64,000 nt of DNA from Epilithonimonas vandammei (GTDB taxonomy: Bacteria > Bacteroidota > Bacteroidia > Flavobacteriales > Weeksellaceae): NCBI RefSeq assembly GCF_003860525.1, contig NZ_CP034161.1, positions 2,542,001-2,606,000 on the forward strand, read 5' to 3'. Both the position numbers and the translations under genes were made by a program. The notes below the pieces were generated by a model that did not search any database, was not told where the DNA came from, and worked only from the letters and a program-made list of their open reading frames with translations. Positions 16,810-24,171 of this stretch are shown one piece after another. Within the stretch, counting starts at the first letter, position 1. Every line of letters begins with the position of its first letter.

Positions 16810-17307
16810 TTACAATTTAATCATTATTTTGTCGGCAAATCCGGCATTATTCACGGATTCGTAGAGTTTGAAAGTTTTCCCGCCATCTTTTGTAGAGAAA
16901 TTTCTTTTGCCTTTTCTCACATCCAATTTCCCGTTGTCATAATCGGAAATACTTTGCGTGATGGTTCCATCGAATTTAAGATTTTTGGGAGAAGTCATTC
17001 TAGCAGTTCCTTCGATTTTCACAAAATTACTTCCCGATTGATTTTCGCCGGAGATTTTGTATTCGTCTTGTCCGATTTTTGTAAAAGTGATTTTTCCATT
17101 TCCAGCAATCATATCGTGAGTTAGGATGTGTGTTCCTGACAAATCCTTGAAAGCTCGACTACTGAGAATACTATCGTTGATTTTAGTTCTCGCCACATTG
17201 ATGGAATCGATGATTTTTGTGCTGTCAACTTTTGGAGAATTAGTTTCTTCAGATTTTTTACAGGAGAAGATGGAAAGCAAAATAACAATCGGCAAAAGAT
17301 TTTTCAT
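16810..17307 (-). CDS. Small lipoprotein of unknown function
   Basis: A 165-residue protein with a lipoprotein signal peptide ending in IFSC (Cys16), a Lys/Ser-rich linker, and a C-terminal domain of about 100 residues rich in short beta strands (GNGKITFTKIGQDEYKISG, RKGKRNFSTKDGGKTF). I do not recognise the family. It is the first gene of a probable unit with the hydrolase and DUF1304 genes. Confidence 0.75.
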   Translation of the reverse strand: MKNLLPIVILLSIFSCKKSEETNSPKVDSTKIIDSINVARTKINDSILSSRAFKDLSGTHILTHDMIAGNGKITFTKIGQDEYKISGENQSGSNFVKIEGTARMTSPKNLKFDGTITQSISDYDNGKLDVRKGKRNFSTKDGGKTFKLYESVNNAGFADKIMIKL

Positions 17308-17333
17308 TGGTTTAATTTTCCTCTAAAATAAAT

Positions 17334-17364
17334 AAAAAAAGAGCTTCTGGAAAGAAACTCTTAA
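17334..17364 (-). terminator. Terminator of dsbD
   Basis: On the minus strand AAGAGTTTCT pairs with AGAAGCTCTT (one wobble) around a TTCC loop, followed by seven T. It lies 57 bp past the dsbD stop. Confidence 0.75.
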
Positions 17365-17420
17365 AATAGTTGAAAACTTTATCAAAGATTTTAACTTTGA
17401 CAAAATATGTTTTAAAATCA

Positions 17421-19496
17421 TTATTTATTCTTAAAATAATCAATTCCACATTTCAGGAATTTTTTGAAATCCTCTTTTGACATATAACCAGAAACCGGCG
17501 AGTTAATCACTTTTTGGTCAGGCGTTACCAAAACATAATGCGGTTGGGAATTGTTGTTGAAATTAACCTGCTGGAACAAACTCCATTTGTCGCCAATTGT
17601 TTTCACTTTCTTCATTTGACCTTCTCCCATATCTATTTTGATCTGTTCATTTTCTGGCAATTCTTCCTTATCGTCCACATAAACCGAAGCAATGATTAAA
17701 TCATTCTGAAGAATCGGTAAAACATCATCCTGGCTCCATACAAACTCCTCCATTTTTCGGCAATTTTCACAACCGTAACCTGTGAAATCTATCAGAACTG
17801 GCTTATTTTCTTTCTTCGCCACTTCAATTGCTTCAAAGTAATTATGATAAGGCTTCAAACCCAGAATTCCGTCTTCTTCTTTATGGAAATAGCTGACATT
17901 TAACGGAGGCAAAATCCCGCTTAACATTTGTAATTTAGGTTTTTCTGAAGGAATCAATCCTTGAATCAAATATCCAATAAATACAATCCCAAACACACCA
18001 AGAATTCTTCTTGTTAAACTGATTTTCGGTTTCTTATCATCGTGTGGAAATCTGATTTTCCCGAATAAATAAACGACTAATCCAATCGCAATGATAATCC
18101 AAATTACGATGAACAATTCTCTTTTCAATAAAAATGTTTTGGAAACCAAATCTGCTTTTGAAAGAAATTTAAGAGCTAAAGCCAACTCGATAAATCCAAG
18201 TACAACTTTTACCGTGTTCATCCAACCTCCGGATTTTGGTAAACTTTGCAACGCTTGCGGAAATAAAGCTAACAAGCCAAAAACCAATGCCCAAGCTAAT
18301 CCGAAACCAGCCAAAGCGAATGTCAATAATGTTGGAACATTAGTAGCTCCAGCCACAACTCCACCTAATAAACTTCCCAAAATCGGACCTGTACAAGAGA
18401 ACGAAACGATAACCAAAGTCAAAGCCATAAAGAAAATCCCAATCAACCCGCCAGCTTCTTCAGCTTTGGAAGATTTGTTGGCGATGGAACTTGGCAAAGT
18501 GATTTCGTAATAACCGAAAAAGCTTAATGCAAAGAATAAAAATATAGCGAAGAAGAATAAATTCAGCCAAATATTGGTTGAGATCTGGTTGAAAATATTC
18601 CCCGAAATTCCATCAATAATATGAAACGGAATACTCAATAAAACAAAAATCAGGAGAATGAAAAATCCGTAAATAAACGCATCTCTTTTACCTTTTGCCT
18701 TGTCTTTATTGCCTTTTGTGAAGAATGAAACTGTCAACGGAATCATTGGGAAAACGCACGGTGTGAGCAATGCAATTAGTCCACCTAAAAAGCCTAATCC
18801 AAGAACCAACCAATTATCGTTTTGAGGCTTTTGTTGCTCGGCTCCACAATTCGTTAAAGGATTTTTGAAGTCCAAAGAAATAATTTTCAAACCTTCTTGT
18901 TTTGCAACTGTTGGAGCTTGCGCTTCAATGTTTGTCGGTTTTAGAACCGTTCCAACTTTGCCCATAGGAGCAACTTCGTAAATCGTATCTTTTGTTTTCT
19001 CAACTTTTTCTTCTTGTGCAACCGCTGTTTTACTTCCTTCAATTTGTTTTTCAAATTCTAAAGTATTTGGTGCCAGACAAACGCGGTCATTACACGTCTG
19101 ATACATTATTTCAGCTGTAATTGTCGCAGGTTTGGAAGCATCTTTCGGTTTGAATTTCTGCTTGAAAACCACTTTATTAGAATAATAAACAATCTGCGCT
19201 CCGAAAGCTTCCGAAAACTCATCGTGCTTTTTTCCTATTTCCTGAACTTTTCCGATTAATTGAATGCCTTGTTTTGAAGTGATTTTAAATTCTGTAGGAA
19301 TTCCGGAATCTGGAGGTAAATCCTGAGAATAAATATGCCATTTATCTTCAATAGTTCCAGTTAAAACAGCTTCATATTCGTCTTTCCCAACAGGATTTAC
19401 AGCGAATTTGAACTTAACCGGATTTTTTATCTGCGCATTGAATAGGGTTATTATAAATAGAAAAAGTGTTGACAACACTAGTTTTAAATCTTTCAT
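17421..19496 (-). CDS. dsbD: Thiol:disulfide interchange protein DsbD
   Basis: A 691-residue three-part protein that carries electrons from cytoplasmic thioredoxin to periplasmic thiols. After a signal peptide comes an N-terminal periplasmic domain (residues 20-190) with Cys in TCNDRVC. Then comes an eight-helix membrane core with Cys in LTPCVFPMIPL and SFSCTGP, and last a thioredoxin-like domain with GYGCENCRKM near residue 590. The ATG at 19496 is used because the signal peptide starts there; the longer frame runs into the repeat at 19510. Confidence 0.95.
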   Translation of the reverse strand: MKDLKLVLSTLFLFIITLFNAQIKNPVKFKFAVNPVGKDEYEAVLTGTIEDKWHIYSQDLPPDSGIPTEFKITSKQGIQLIGKVQEIGKKHDEFSEAFGAQIVYYSNKVVFKQKFKPKDASKPATITAEIMYQTCNDRVCLAPNTLEFEKQIEGSKTAVAQEEKVEKTKDTIYEVAPMGKVGTVLKPTNIEAQAPTVAKQEGLKIISLDFKNPLTNCGAEQQKPQNDNWLVLGLGFLGGLIALLTPCVFPMIPLTVSFFTKGNKDKAKGKRDAFIYGFFILLIFVLLSIPFHIIDGISGNIFNQISTNIWLNLFFFAIFLFFALSFFGYYEITLPSSIANKSSKAEEAGGLIGIFFMALTLVIVSFSCTGPILGSLLGGVVAGATNVPTLLTFALAGFGLAWALVFGLLALFPQALQSLPKSGGWMNTVKVVLGFIELALALKFLSKADLVSKTFLLKRELFIVIWIIIAIGLVVYLFGKIRFPHDDKKPKISLTRRILGVFGIVFIGYLIQGLIPSEKPKLQMLSGILPPLNVSYFHKEEDGILGLKPYHNYFEAIEVAKKENKPVLIDFTGYGCENCRKMEEFVWSQDDVLPILQNDLIIASVYVDDKEELPENEQIKIDMGEGQMKKVKTIGDKWSLFQQVNFNNNSQPHYVLVTPDQKVINSPVSGYMSKEDFKKFLKCGIDYFKNK

Positions 19497-19509
19497 TTTA
19501 TTTAGTTTT

Positions 19510-20074
19510 AACCACATAAGCACAATAGATTTTCTTTTTAAAATATTATAATTAAAGGTAAAATAAATACCTTGGAATACTATGTGTGTATGTGGTTCAG
19601 TTTAATTTAATTGTTCATAATATTTATTCACAAAAGTCTGTTGTCCTTCTTTAAAAATATTGGTTACATTGAAATTTACCAAAATTCCTTTTGGAACATT
19701 CAAAAGATTCATATAATTAAGAATCTGAGCTTTATGAATATCGTGAAATTCTTTAACTGATTTAATTTCGATAACAATTGAATCTTCTACAATAAAATCA
19801 CATTGAAAACCACAGTTTAAATCAATGTCTTTATATTTCACAGGAATAATAAATTCAGATTTATAATTTATATTTTGAATCCGAAATTCTTCTTTTAATG
19901 CTTTGTGATAGACAATCTCTAACAAACCAGGACCTAAAGTTTTATGAACTTCGATACAAGCTCCCAAAATTTTATAGGTCAATTCTGTTATTTGTTTTTG
20001 TGTCATTCTATTAAATCTTAATTTTCAACCACATAGACACATAGAAAGAAATTAAGCTATGTGCCTATGTGGTT
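19510..20074. mobile_element. Putative GxxExxY cassette bounded by CACATAG-type inverted repeats
   Basis: The 565-bp block begins with AACCACATAAGCACAATAG (19510-19528) and ends with CTATGTGCCTATGTGGTT (20057-20074), which are inverted copies. Each end is itself a hairpin: 19510-19528 pairs with 19580-19597, and 20027-20044 pairs with 20057-20074 (17 of 18 bp). The only gene inside is the GxxExxY gene. The right end overlaps the last six codons and the stop of tilS. No transposase is present, so mobility is inferred. Confidence 0.55.
19602..20006 (-). CDS. GxxExxY protein
   Basis: A 134-residue protein of the GxxExxY family (PDDEXK-like fold). The naming motif is GPGLLEIVY in the first third. 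Further on are the acidic and lysine residues of a PD-(D/E)XK nuclease core: CDFIVEDSIVIEIKSV. The family is common in Bacteroidota and is often found as isolated single genes; its role is not established, though a nuclease function is plausible. Here it is flanked on both sides by hairpins made of CACATAG-type repeats. Confidence 0.88.
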   Translation of the reverse strand: MTQKQITELTYKILGACIEVHKTLGPGLLEIVYHKALKEEFRIQNINYKSEFIIPVKYKDIDLNCGFQCDFIVEDSIVIEIKSVKEFHDIHKAQILNYMNLLNVPKGILVNFNVTNIFKEGQQTFVNKYYEQLN

Positions 20075-21385
20075 AACTCTAACTTCCAAATAATCTGATG
20101 ATTTATCTGATGAAAATCTTCCGTCTTGGCGAAAAGGTAAAACACCTAAGATTTGTTCATCAGCATCACAAAGAAGCCAGATTTTTTGCTTGGCTAAAAT
20201 AGACAATTTTTCATCCTTAAAAAACTTCGAAATTTTCTTTTTACCAATCATTCCAATAGGAAAAAACAAATCGCCTTCTTGTTTCTTTCTCAATTTCAGA
20301 GGTAATTGAACTTTTGATTGATCGATTTTCCAAAAACAATTACCAAATTCTTGGATTTCATTTTTTAAATTTTGAGGAATAATGATCTGATTTTCATTAA
20401 TCTGTAAAAATATTTCGTCTTTATTCTTTCCTCTTTGTTCTTTTTTCTTTTCAAAAATCAATTCGTTTCTATTGATGATTAATTGAAATTCTGAATTAAA
20501 AAACGAACTTCCCGTTTGTGCAGTCAGAACTTTCTGCATTTCGTTTTCATCTGTAAAACCAAATCTTTTCAAAATCTCATATCGAATCAATTCAGATTCT
20601 TGTGAGAACTTTTCTTTATCAATAACGACTTGATTTTCCGAAGAATTTATCTTAAGAATTTCAATTTTATCTTCAACAGATTGATTGATAAAATCTTTTG
20701 CTTGATTAATATAATTGATACTTTTTGAAAAATTGGTCAGAAAATCAGGATTGATTTTTTCTAATTCCGGAACAATGTTATGTCTGATTTTATTCCTTAG
20801 ATAATCTGTTTTCTGATTGGATTTATCTTCCCGAAATTCAATTTGATTCTCTTTGGCAAAATCATAAATTTCATTTTTAGAAAAACCAAGAAGCGGACGA
20901 ACAATGCCGTTTTCATTTTGCGGAATTCCACTCAACCCTCGGATTCCTGACGCCTTGGAAAGATTAATGATAAAAGTTTCCAACTGGTCATTCAGATGAT
21001 GCGCTGTAACTATATAATCAAGATTTTCTTTCTGTTGAATTTCTCTGAAATAACGATATCTCAATTCTCTCGCCCAGTTTTGTATCGAATTTTCTGGTTG
21101 ATTATCATTTTCCGAAACTTCATATAAATGGAAAGGAATTTTATGTTTTTCGCAAAAGTCAGAAACCAGCTTTTGATCAAGGTTAGAATCCTCATTACGA
21201 AGATGATAATTGATATGTGCAATATGAAAATTAAATCCCGAAACCTGAAACAAATCAGCTAAAACCATAGAATCCACTCCTCCACTTACAGCCAAAAGGT
21301 ATGTTTTTTGTTGTGGTTGGTGGAGCATTTGCTCTAACAGCTTTTGAAATTTTAACAGACTTAACACAATTTTATAACGAAACAT
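20057..21385 (-). CDS. tilS: tRNA(Ile)-lysidine synthase
   Basis: A 442-residue N-type ATP pyrophosphatase that modifies C34 of tRNA-Ile(CAU) with lysine so it reads AUA. The P-loop motif SGGVDSM is at about residues 34-40, the HLNDQLETF segment and the RNKIRHNIVP segment follow in the N-terminal domain, and the C-terminal domain has KKISKFFKDEKL. The last residues VNHIGT and the TAG stop are encoded by the repeat arm at 20057-20074, so the C-terminus was probably reset by insertion of the repeat cassette. Confidence 0.94.
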   Translation of the reverse strand: MFRYKIVLSLLKFQKLLEQMLHQPQQKTYLLAVSGGVDSMVLADLFQVSGFNFHIAHINYHLRNEDSNLDQKLVSDFCEKHKIPFHLYEVSENDNQPENSIQNWARELRYRYFREIQQKENLDYIVTAHHLNDQLETFIINLSKASGIRGLSGIPQNENGIVRPLLGFSKNEIYDFAKENQIEFREDKSNQKTDYLRNKIRHNIVPELEKINPDFLTNFSKSINYINQAKDFINQSVEDKIEILKINSSENQVVIDKEKFSQESELIRYEILKRFGFTDENEMQKVLTAQTGSSFFNSEFQLIINRNELIFEKKKEQRGKNKDEIFLQINENQIIIPQNLKNEIQEFGNCFWKIDQSKVQLPLKLRKKQEGDLFFPIGMIGKKKISKFFKDEKLSILAKQKIWLLCDADEQILGVLPFRQDGRFSSDKSSDYLEVRVNHIGT

Positions 21386-21398
21386 TAAGTTATAAGCA

Positions 21399-21406
21399 CA
21401 AATATA
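21399..21406 (-). promoter_or_regulatory. Probable -7 box of tilS
   Basis: The minus strand reads TATATTTG, a TAnnTTTG match, 13 bp upstream of the tilS ATG. No TTG is seen at the usual spacing. Confidence 0.4.
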
Positions 21407-21420
21407 CAGTTATTAATTCT

Positions 21421-21428
21421 TACCTTTG
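21421..21428 (+). promoter_or_regulatory. Probable -7 box of the OmpA-family gene
   Basis: TACCTTTG matches TAnnTTTG and lies 58 bp upstream of the ATG at 21487. Confidence 0.45.
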
Positions 21429-21486
21429 AAACGTTTTAAAACCAATAACCACTCAATAAAAACAATAAAACAAATAAATATTTACT

Positions 21487-22323
21487 ATGAGATTATTTAA
21501 AATTTTGACCATCACTGCCGTGGGACTTTCCTTGGCATCGTGTGTCAGCAAAAAACAATTCGACGCGCTTAATCTGAACTACAAACAATGCGTGGAAGAT
21601 GCTGGCGAAAGAATGCGCCAAATCCAAGATTTGAAAGGAGAAAATTCTTCTCTAAAAGGGCAGAACGACTTGCTAGTTGGACAAAACAACGCTCTTAAAT
21701 CCAGTTTGGATGCTTGTTTATCTAACGCAGGTAAAGGTTCTGCAAACATTGATAAATTAGTTGGAGAAATCAACGCTTCTAATGCTTATATCAAGCAATT
21801 GATTTCCGGAAAAAGCAAAAATGACAGTTTGAATATCGCGTTATCTAACAAATTGAAACGTTCACTTGACAACGTTGCAGACCAAGATGTAGATGTGAAA
21901 GTTCTGAAAGGTGTTGTATTGATTTCATTATCTGATAAAATGCTTTACCAAGTTGGAAAATATGACATCCAACCAGCTGCAGCAGATGTTTTAGCGAAGG
22001 TTGCAAAAGTAATCAACGATTATGACACATACAGCGTTTTGATTGAAGGTAATACAGATAACACGCCTCTGAACAGCGCCAATGCGCCGAGAGACAACTG
22101 GGATCTTTCCGCACTTAGAGCAACAGCAGTGGCGAAAGTTTTACAAAATCAATTTGGTGTGAATCCTAACAGAATTACCGCAGGTGGTAGAGGAGAATAC
22201 AATCCTAAAACGACTAATGCATCCGTTTCCGGACGTAGCGAAAACCGTAGAACAGAAATCATCATAATGCCAAAATTGGATGAGTTTATGAAATTAATGG
22301 ACATTGCTCCGGTGAAAAAATAA
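21487..22323 (+). CDS. OmpA family lipoprotein
   Basis: A 278-residue protein. The signal peptide ends in SLASC (Cys19), a lipoprotein site. Residues 30-110 form a probable coiled coil (repeated LKGENSSLKGQNDLLVGQN type heptads of leucines). The C-terminal OmpA domain (about 135-270) has EGNTDNTPL and the peptidoglycan-binding segment GRGEYNPKTTNASVSGRSENRRTEI-type ending. It probably ties the outer membrane to peptidoglycan. It has its own promoter box and terminator. Confidence 0.92.
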   Translation: MRLFKILTITAVGLSLASCVSKKQFDALNLNYKQCVEDAGERMRQIQDLKGENSSLKGQNDLLVGQNNALKSSLDACLSNAGKGSANIDKLVGEINASNAYIKQLISGKSKNDSLNIALSNKLKRSLDNVADQDVDVKVLKGVVLISLSDKMLYQVGKYDIQPAAADVLAKVAKVINDYDTYSVLIEGNTDNTPLNSANAPRDNWDLSALRATAVAKVLQNQFGVNPNRITAGGRGEYNPKTTNASVSGRSENRRTEIIIMPKLDEFMKLMDIAPVKK

Positions 22324-22327
22324 TTTG

Positions 22328-22355
22328 GTCAGAAGTCTGATGTCAGAAGTCAGAT
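22328..22355. repeat. Heptanucleotide repeat after the OmpA-family stop codon
   Basis: Four in-register units GTCAGAA, GTCTGAT, GTCAGAA, GTCAGAT begin 4 bp after the stop codon, between the gene and its terminator. Confidence 0.7.
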
Positions 22356-22375
22356 GTAAACTAAATCTAAAAAAT

Positions 22376-22408
22376 AAAAACCTTGTCAGATTTTGGCAAG
22401 GTTTTTTT
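22376..22408 (+). terminator. Terminator of the OmpA-family gene
   Basis: AAACCTTG pairs with CAAGGTTT and continues into a T run. The inner CAGATTTTG segment forms the loop. Confidence 0.85.
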
Positions 22409-22441
22409 GTTTATTAAATTTGAACTTTAATCCTTTGAACA

Positions 22442-23089
22442 ATGAGTTACTTCGAAGAAATGGACAAAGAAATGGATCGCTATCTGGAAGAAACAGCTTC
22501 TGAAGAACCATCGATTCTCAAAAAATTAAGAAAAGAAACCTATCAGAAAACGACTCAACCGCATATGATTTCCGGTTACTTGCAAGGTCGTTTGTTGAGT
22601 ATTCTATCGCATATCGTTCAGCCAAAAAATGTATTGGAAATCGGGACTTTTACTGGTTATGCCGCTTTGAGTATGGCAGAAGGCTTACCAAAAGATGGAA
22701 AAATCTATACAATCGACAAGAATGAGGATTTAGCTTACATTCCGCAAAAATACTTTGCAGAAAGCGATTATAAAGACCAAATCCAATTCATCATCGGAGA
22801 TGCTAAAGAAGAAATCAAAAAACTGGATAAAGTATGGGATTTGATCTTCATTGATGCTGATAAGGAAAGCTATTTGGAGTATTTGAAGCTCATTAAACCC
22901 AATCTACGTTCAGGAAGCATCATTCTTATCGATAACGTTCTTTGGTACGGAAAAGTACTTGAAAACAATCCAAAAGATAAACAGACCGAGCAAATCAAAT
23001 TGGTTAACAAAATCATTGCAGAAGATCCGGATTTCGAAAATCTAATCTTACCTTTGCGAGACGGATTACACCTGATTAGAAAGAAATAA
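22442..23089 (+). CDS. O-methyltransferase (caffeoyl-CoA/catechol type)
   Basis: A 215-residue class I SAM-dependent methyltransferase. Motif I is LEIGTFTGYAALSMAEGL (about residues 64-81), followed by YTIDKNEDL, a metal-binding LIFIDADKESYLEYL (near 136-150) and DNVLWYGKVL. These are the divalent-metal O-methyltransferase residues. The substrate is unknown. A C40 peptidase gene starts 30 bp downstream on the same strand. Confidence 0.9.
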   Translation: MSYFEEMDKEMDRYLEETASEEPSILKKLRKETYQKTTQPHMISGYLQGRLLSILSHIVQPKNVLEIGTFTGYAALSMAEGLPKDGKIYTIDKNEDLAYIPQKYFAESDYKDQIQFIIGDAKEEIKKLDKVWDLIFIDADKESYLEYLKLIKPNLRSGSIILIDNVLWYGKVLENNPKDKQTEQIKLVNKIIAEDPDFENLILPLRDGLHLIRKK

Positions 23090-23119
23090 TTCGTATTTTT
23101 AAATTCATAATTGATTGAA

Positions 23120-23836
23120 ATGACAAAAGGCATTTGTAATGTTTCCATTGCTCCAATGAGAGCCGAAAGTTCTGACAAAAGCGAAATTGTATCGCAACTT
23201 CTTTACGGAGAATCTGCGGATATTCTGGAAGTTAAAGATAATTGGACGAAAATAAAAACCCATTACGACAACTACGAAGCTTGGATGGACACAAAACAAA
23301 TCTCTCCTGTTTCAGACGAATTTTTGTCATCAAGAAAAGTTAATCTTGTGAAAGAACCTTTCCAATCTGCAATGTTGGAAAATGGCAGAACGTTAGTTTC
23401 TATTGGTTCAGAAGTTTCTTTTGACCCTATTTCTCCAACTCGCGGCGCAAACCTCAGCGAAAGTATAGTCAACTGCGCCAAAGAATTCCTAAATGTTCCT
23501 TATTTATGGGGCGGAAAAAGCTTTTTTGGAATTGATTGCAGTGGTTTTACACAAATCATCTATAAAATTCACGGTATCAAAATTCCGAGAGACGCCTATC
23601 AGCAAGCAGAAATTGGAGATGCTTTAACTTTTATTGAAGAAGCTAAACCTGGCGACCTTGCCTTCTTCGAAAATAAAGAAGGAAGAATACATCACGTTGG
23701 GATTATCTTAGCAGACCAAAAAATCATCCACGCGCACGGAAAGGTAAGAATTGACAGTTTGGATTCATCAGGAATCTTCAATAAAGATCAAAATAAACAT
23801 ACGCATAAATTAAGATTTATCAGATCTTATTTCTAA
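23120..23836 (+). CDS. C40 family peptidase with N-terminal SH3 domain
   Basis: A 238-residue protein with no signal peptide. Residues 1-62 form a bacterial SH3-like domain (ESADILEVKDNWTKIKTHYDNYEAWMD) and residues 105-238 the NlpC/P60 domain with catalytic Cys in GIDCSGFTQ, His in IHHVGII and a second His in IHAHGKV. Without an export signal it may act on recycled murein peptides in the cytoplasm, like YkfC-type enzymes. The ATG at 23120 is used; an in-frame TTG lies 9 bp earlier. Confidence 0.9.
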   Translation: MTKGICNVSIAPMRAESSDKSEIVSQLLYGESADILEVKDNWTKIKTHYDNYEAWMDTKQISPVSDEFLSSRKVNLVKEPFQSAMLENGRTLVSIGSEVSFDPISPTRGANLSESIVNCAKEFLNVPYLWGGKSFFGIDCSGFTQIIYKIHGIKIPRDAYQQAEIGDALTFIEEAKPGDLAFFENKEGRIHHVGIILADQKIIHAHGKVRIDSLDSSGIFNKDQNKHTHKLRFIRSYF

Positions 23837-23837
23837 A

Positions 23838-23866
23838 TAAAAAAGCTTCCAAATTGGAAGCTTTTT
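23838..23866. terminator. Bidirectional terminator
   Basis: AAAAAGCTTCC-AAATT-GGAAGCTTTTT is a perfect hairpin flanked by A and T runs between convergent genes. Confidence 0.88.
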
Positions 23867-23886
23867 CTATATTAAATCAAAATATT

Positions 23887-24144
23887 TTAAATTAAATTTC
23901 TCTTCTTAGCCTCATCAGCCATTTTTCTATGAGTGATAATATTAGTTATCAAAATTGGAAAAAATGTCAAGGGTAAAACCGAAAATACTCCAAATCCTTT
24001 TGTAACTGTAATATATAAACAAGTCGCTAAAAGCAAAACAAAAATCACTGAGAAAGACAGCAAAACCGATTTAGTCAATTTCACATTTTTCAATAATTCT
24101 TCATCCGTGAGTTCTGAAGCGGGCTTGATTCCTTTTGATTTCAT
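23887..24144 (-). CDS. Small two-helix membrane protein
   Basis: An 85-residue protein with a charged N-terminus (SELTDEELLKNVKLTK) and two hydrophobic segments at about residues 27-47 and 52-70. The ELTDEELLK opening recurs in small flavobacterial membrane proteins annotated as redox-active or unknown; no function can be assigned. It lies 27 bp downstream of nothing on its own strand and just past the TonB receptor stop on the other side, with a terminator after it. Confidence 0.7.
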   Translation of the reverse strand: MKSKGIKPASELTDEELLKNVKLTKSVLLSFSVIFVLLLATCLYITVTKGFGVFSVLPLTFFPILITNIITHRKMADEAKKRNLI

Positions 24145-24171
24145 AGTTTTGGGTTATTAATTTTTTTTTAA

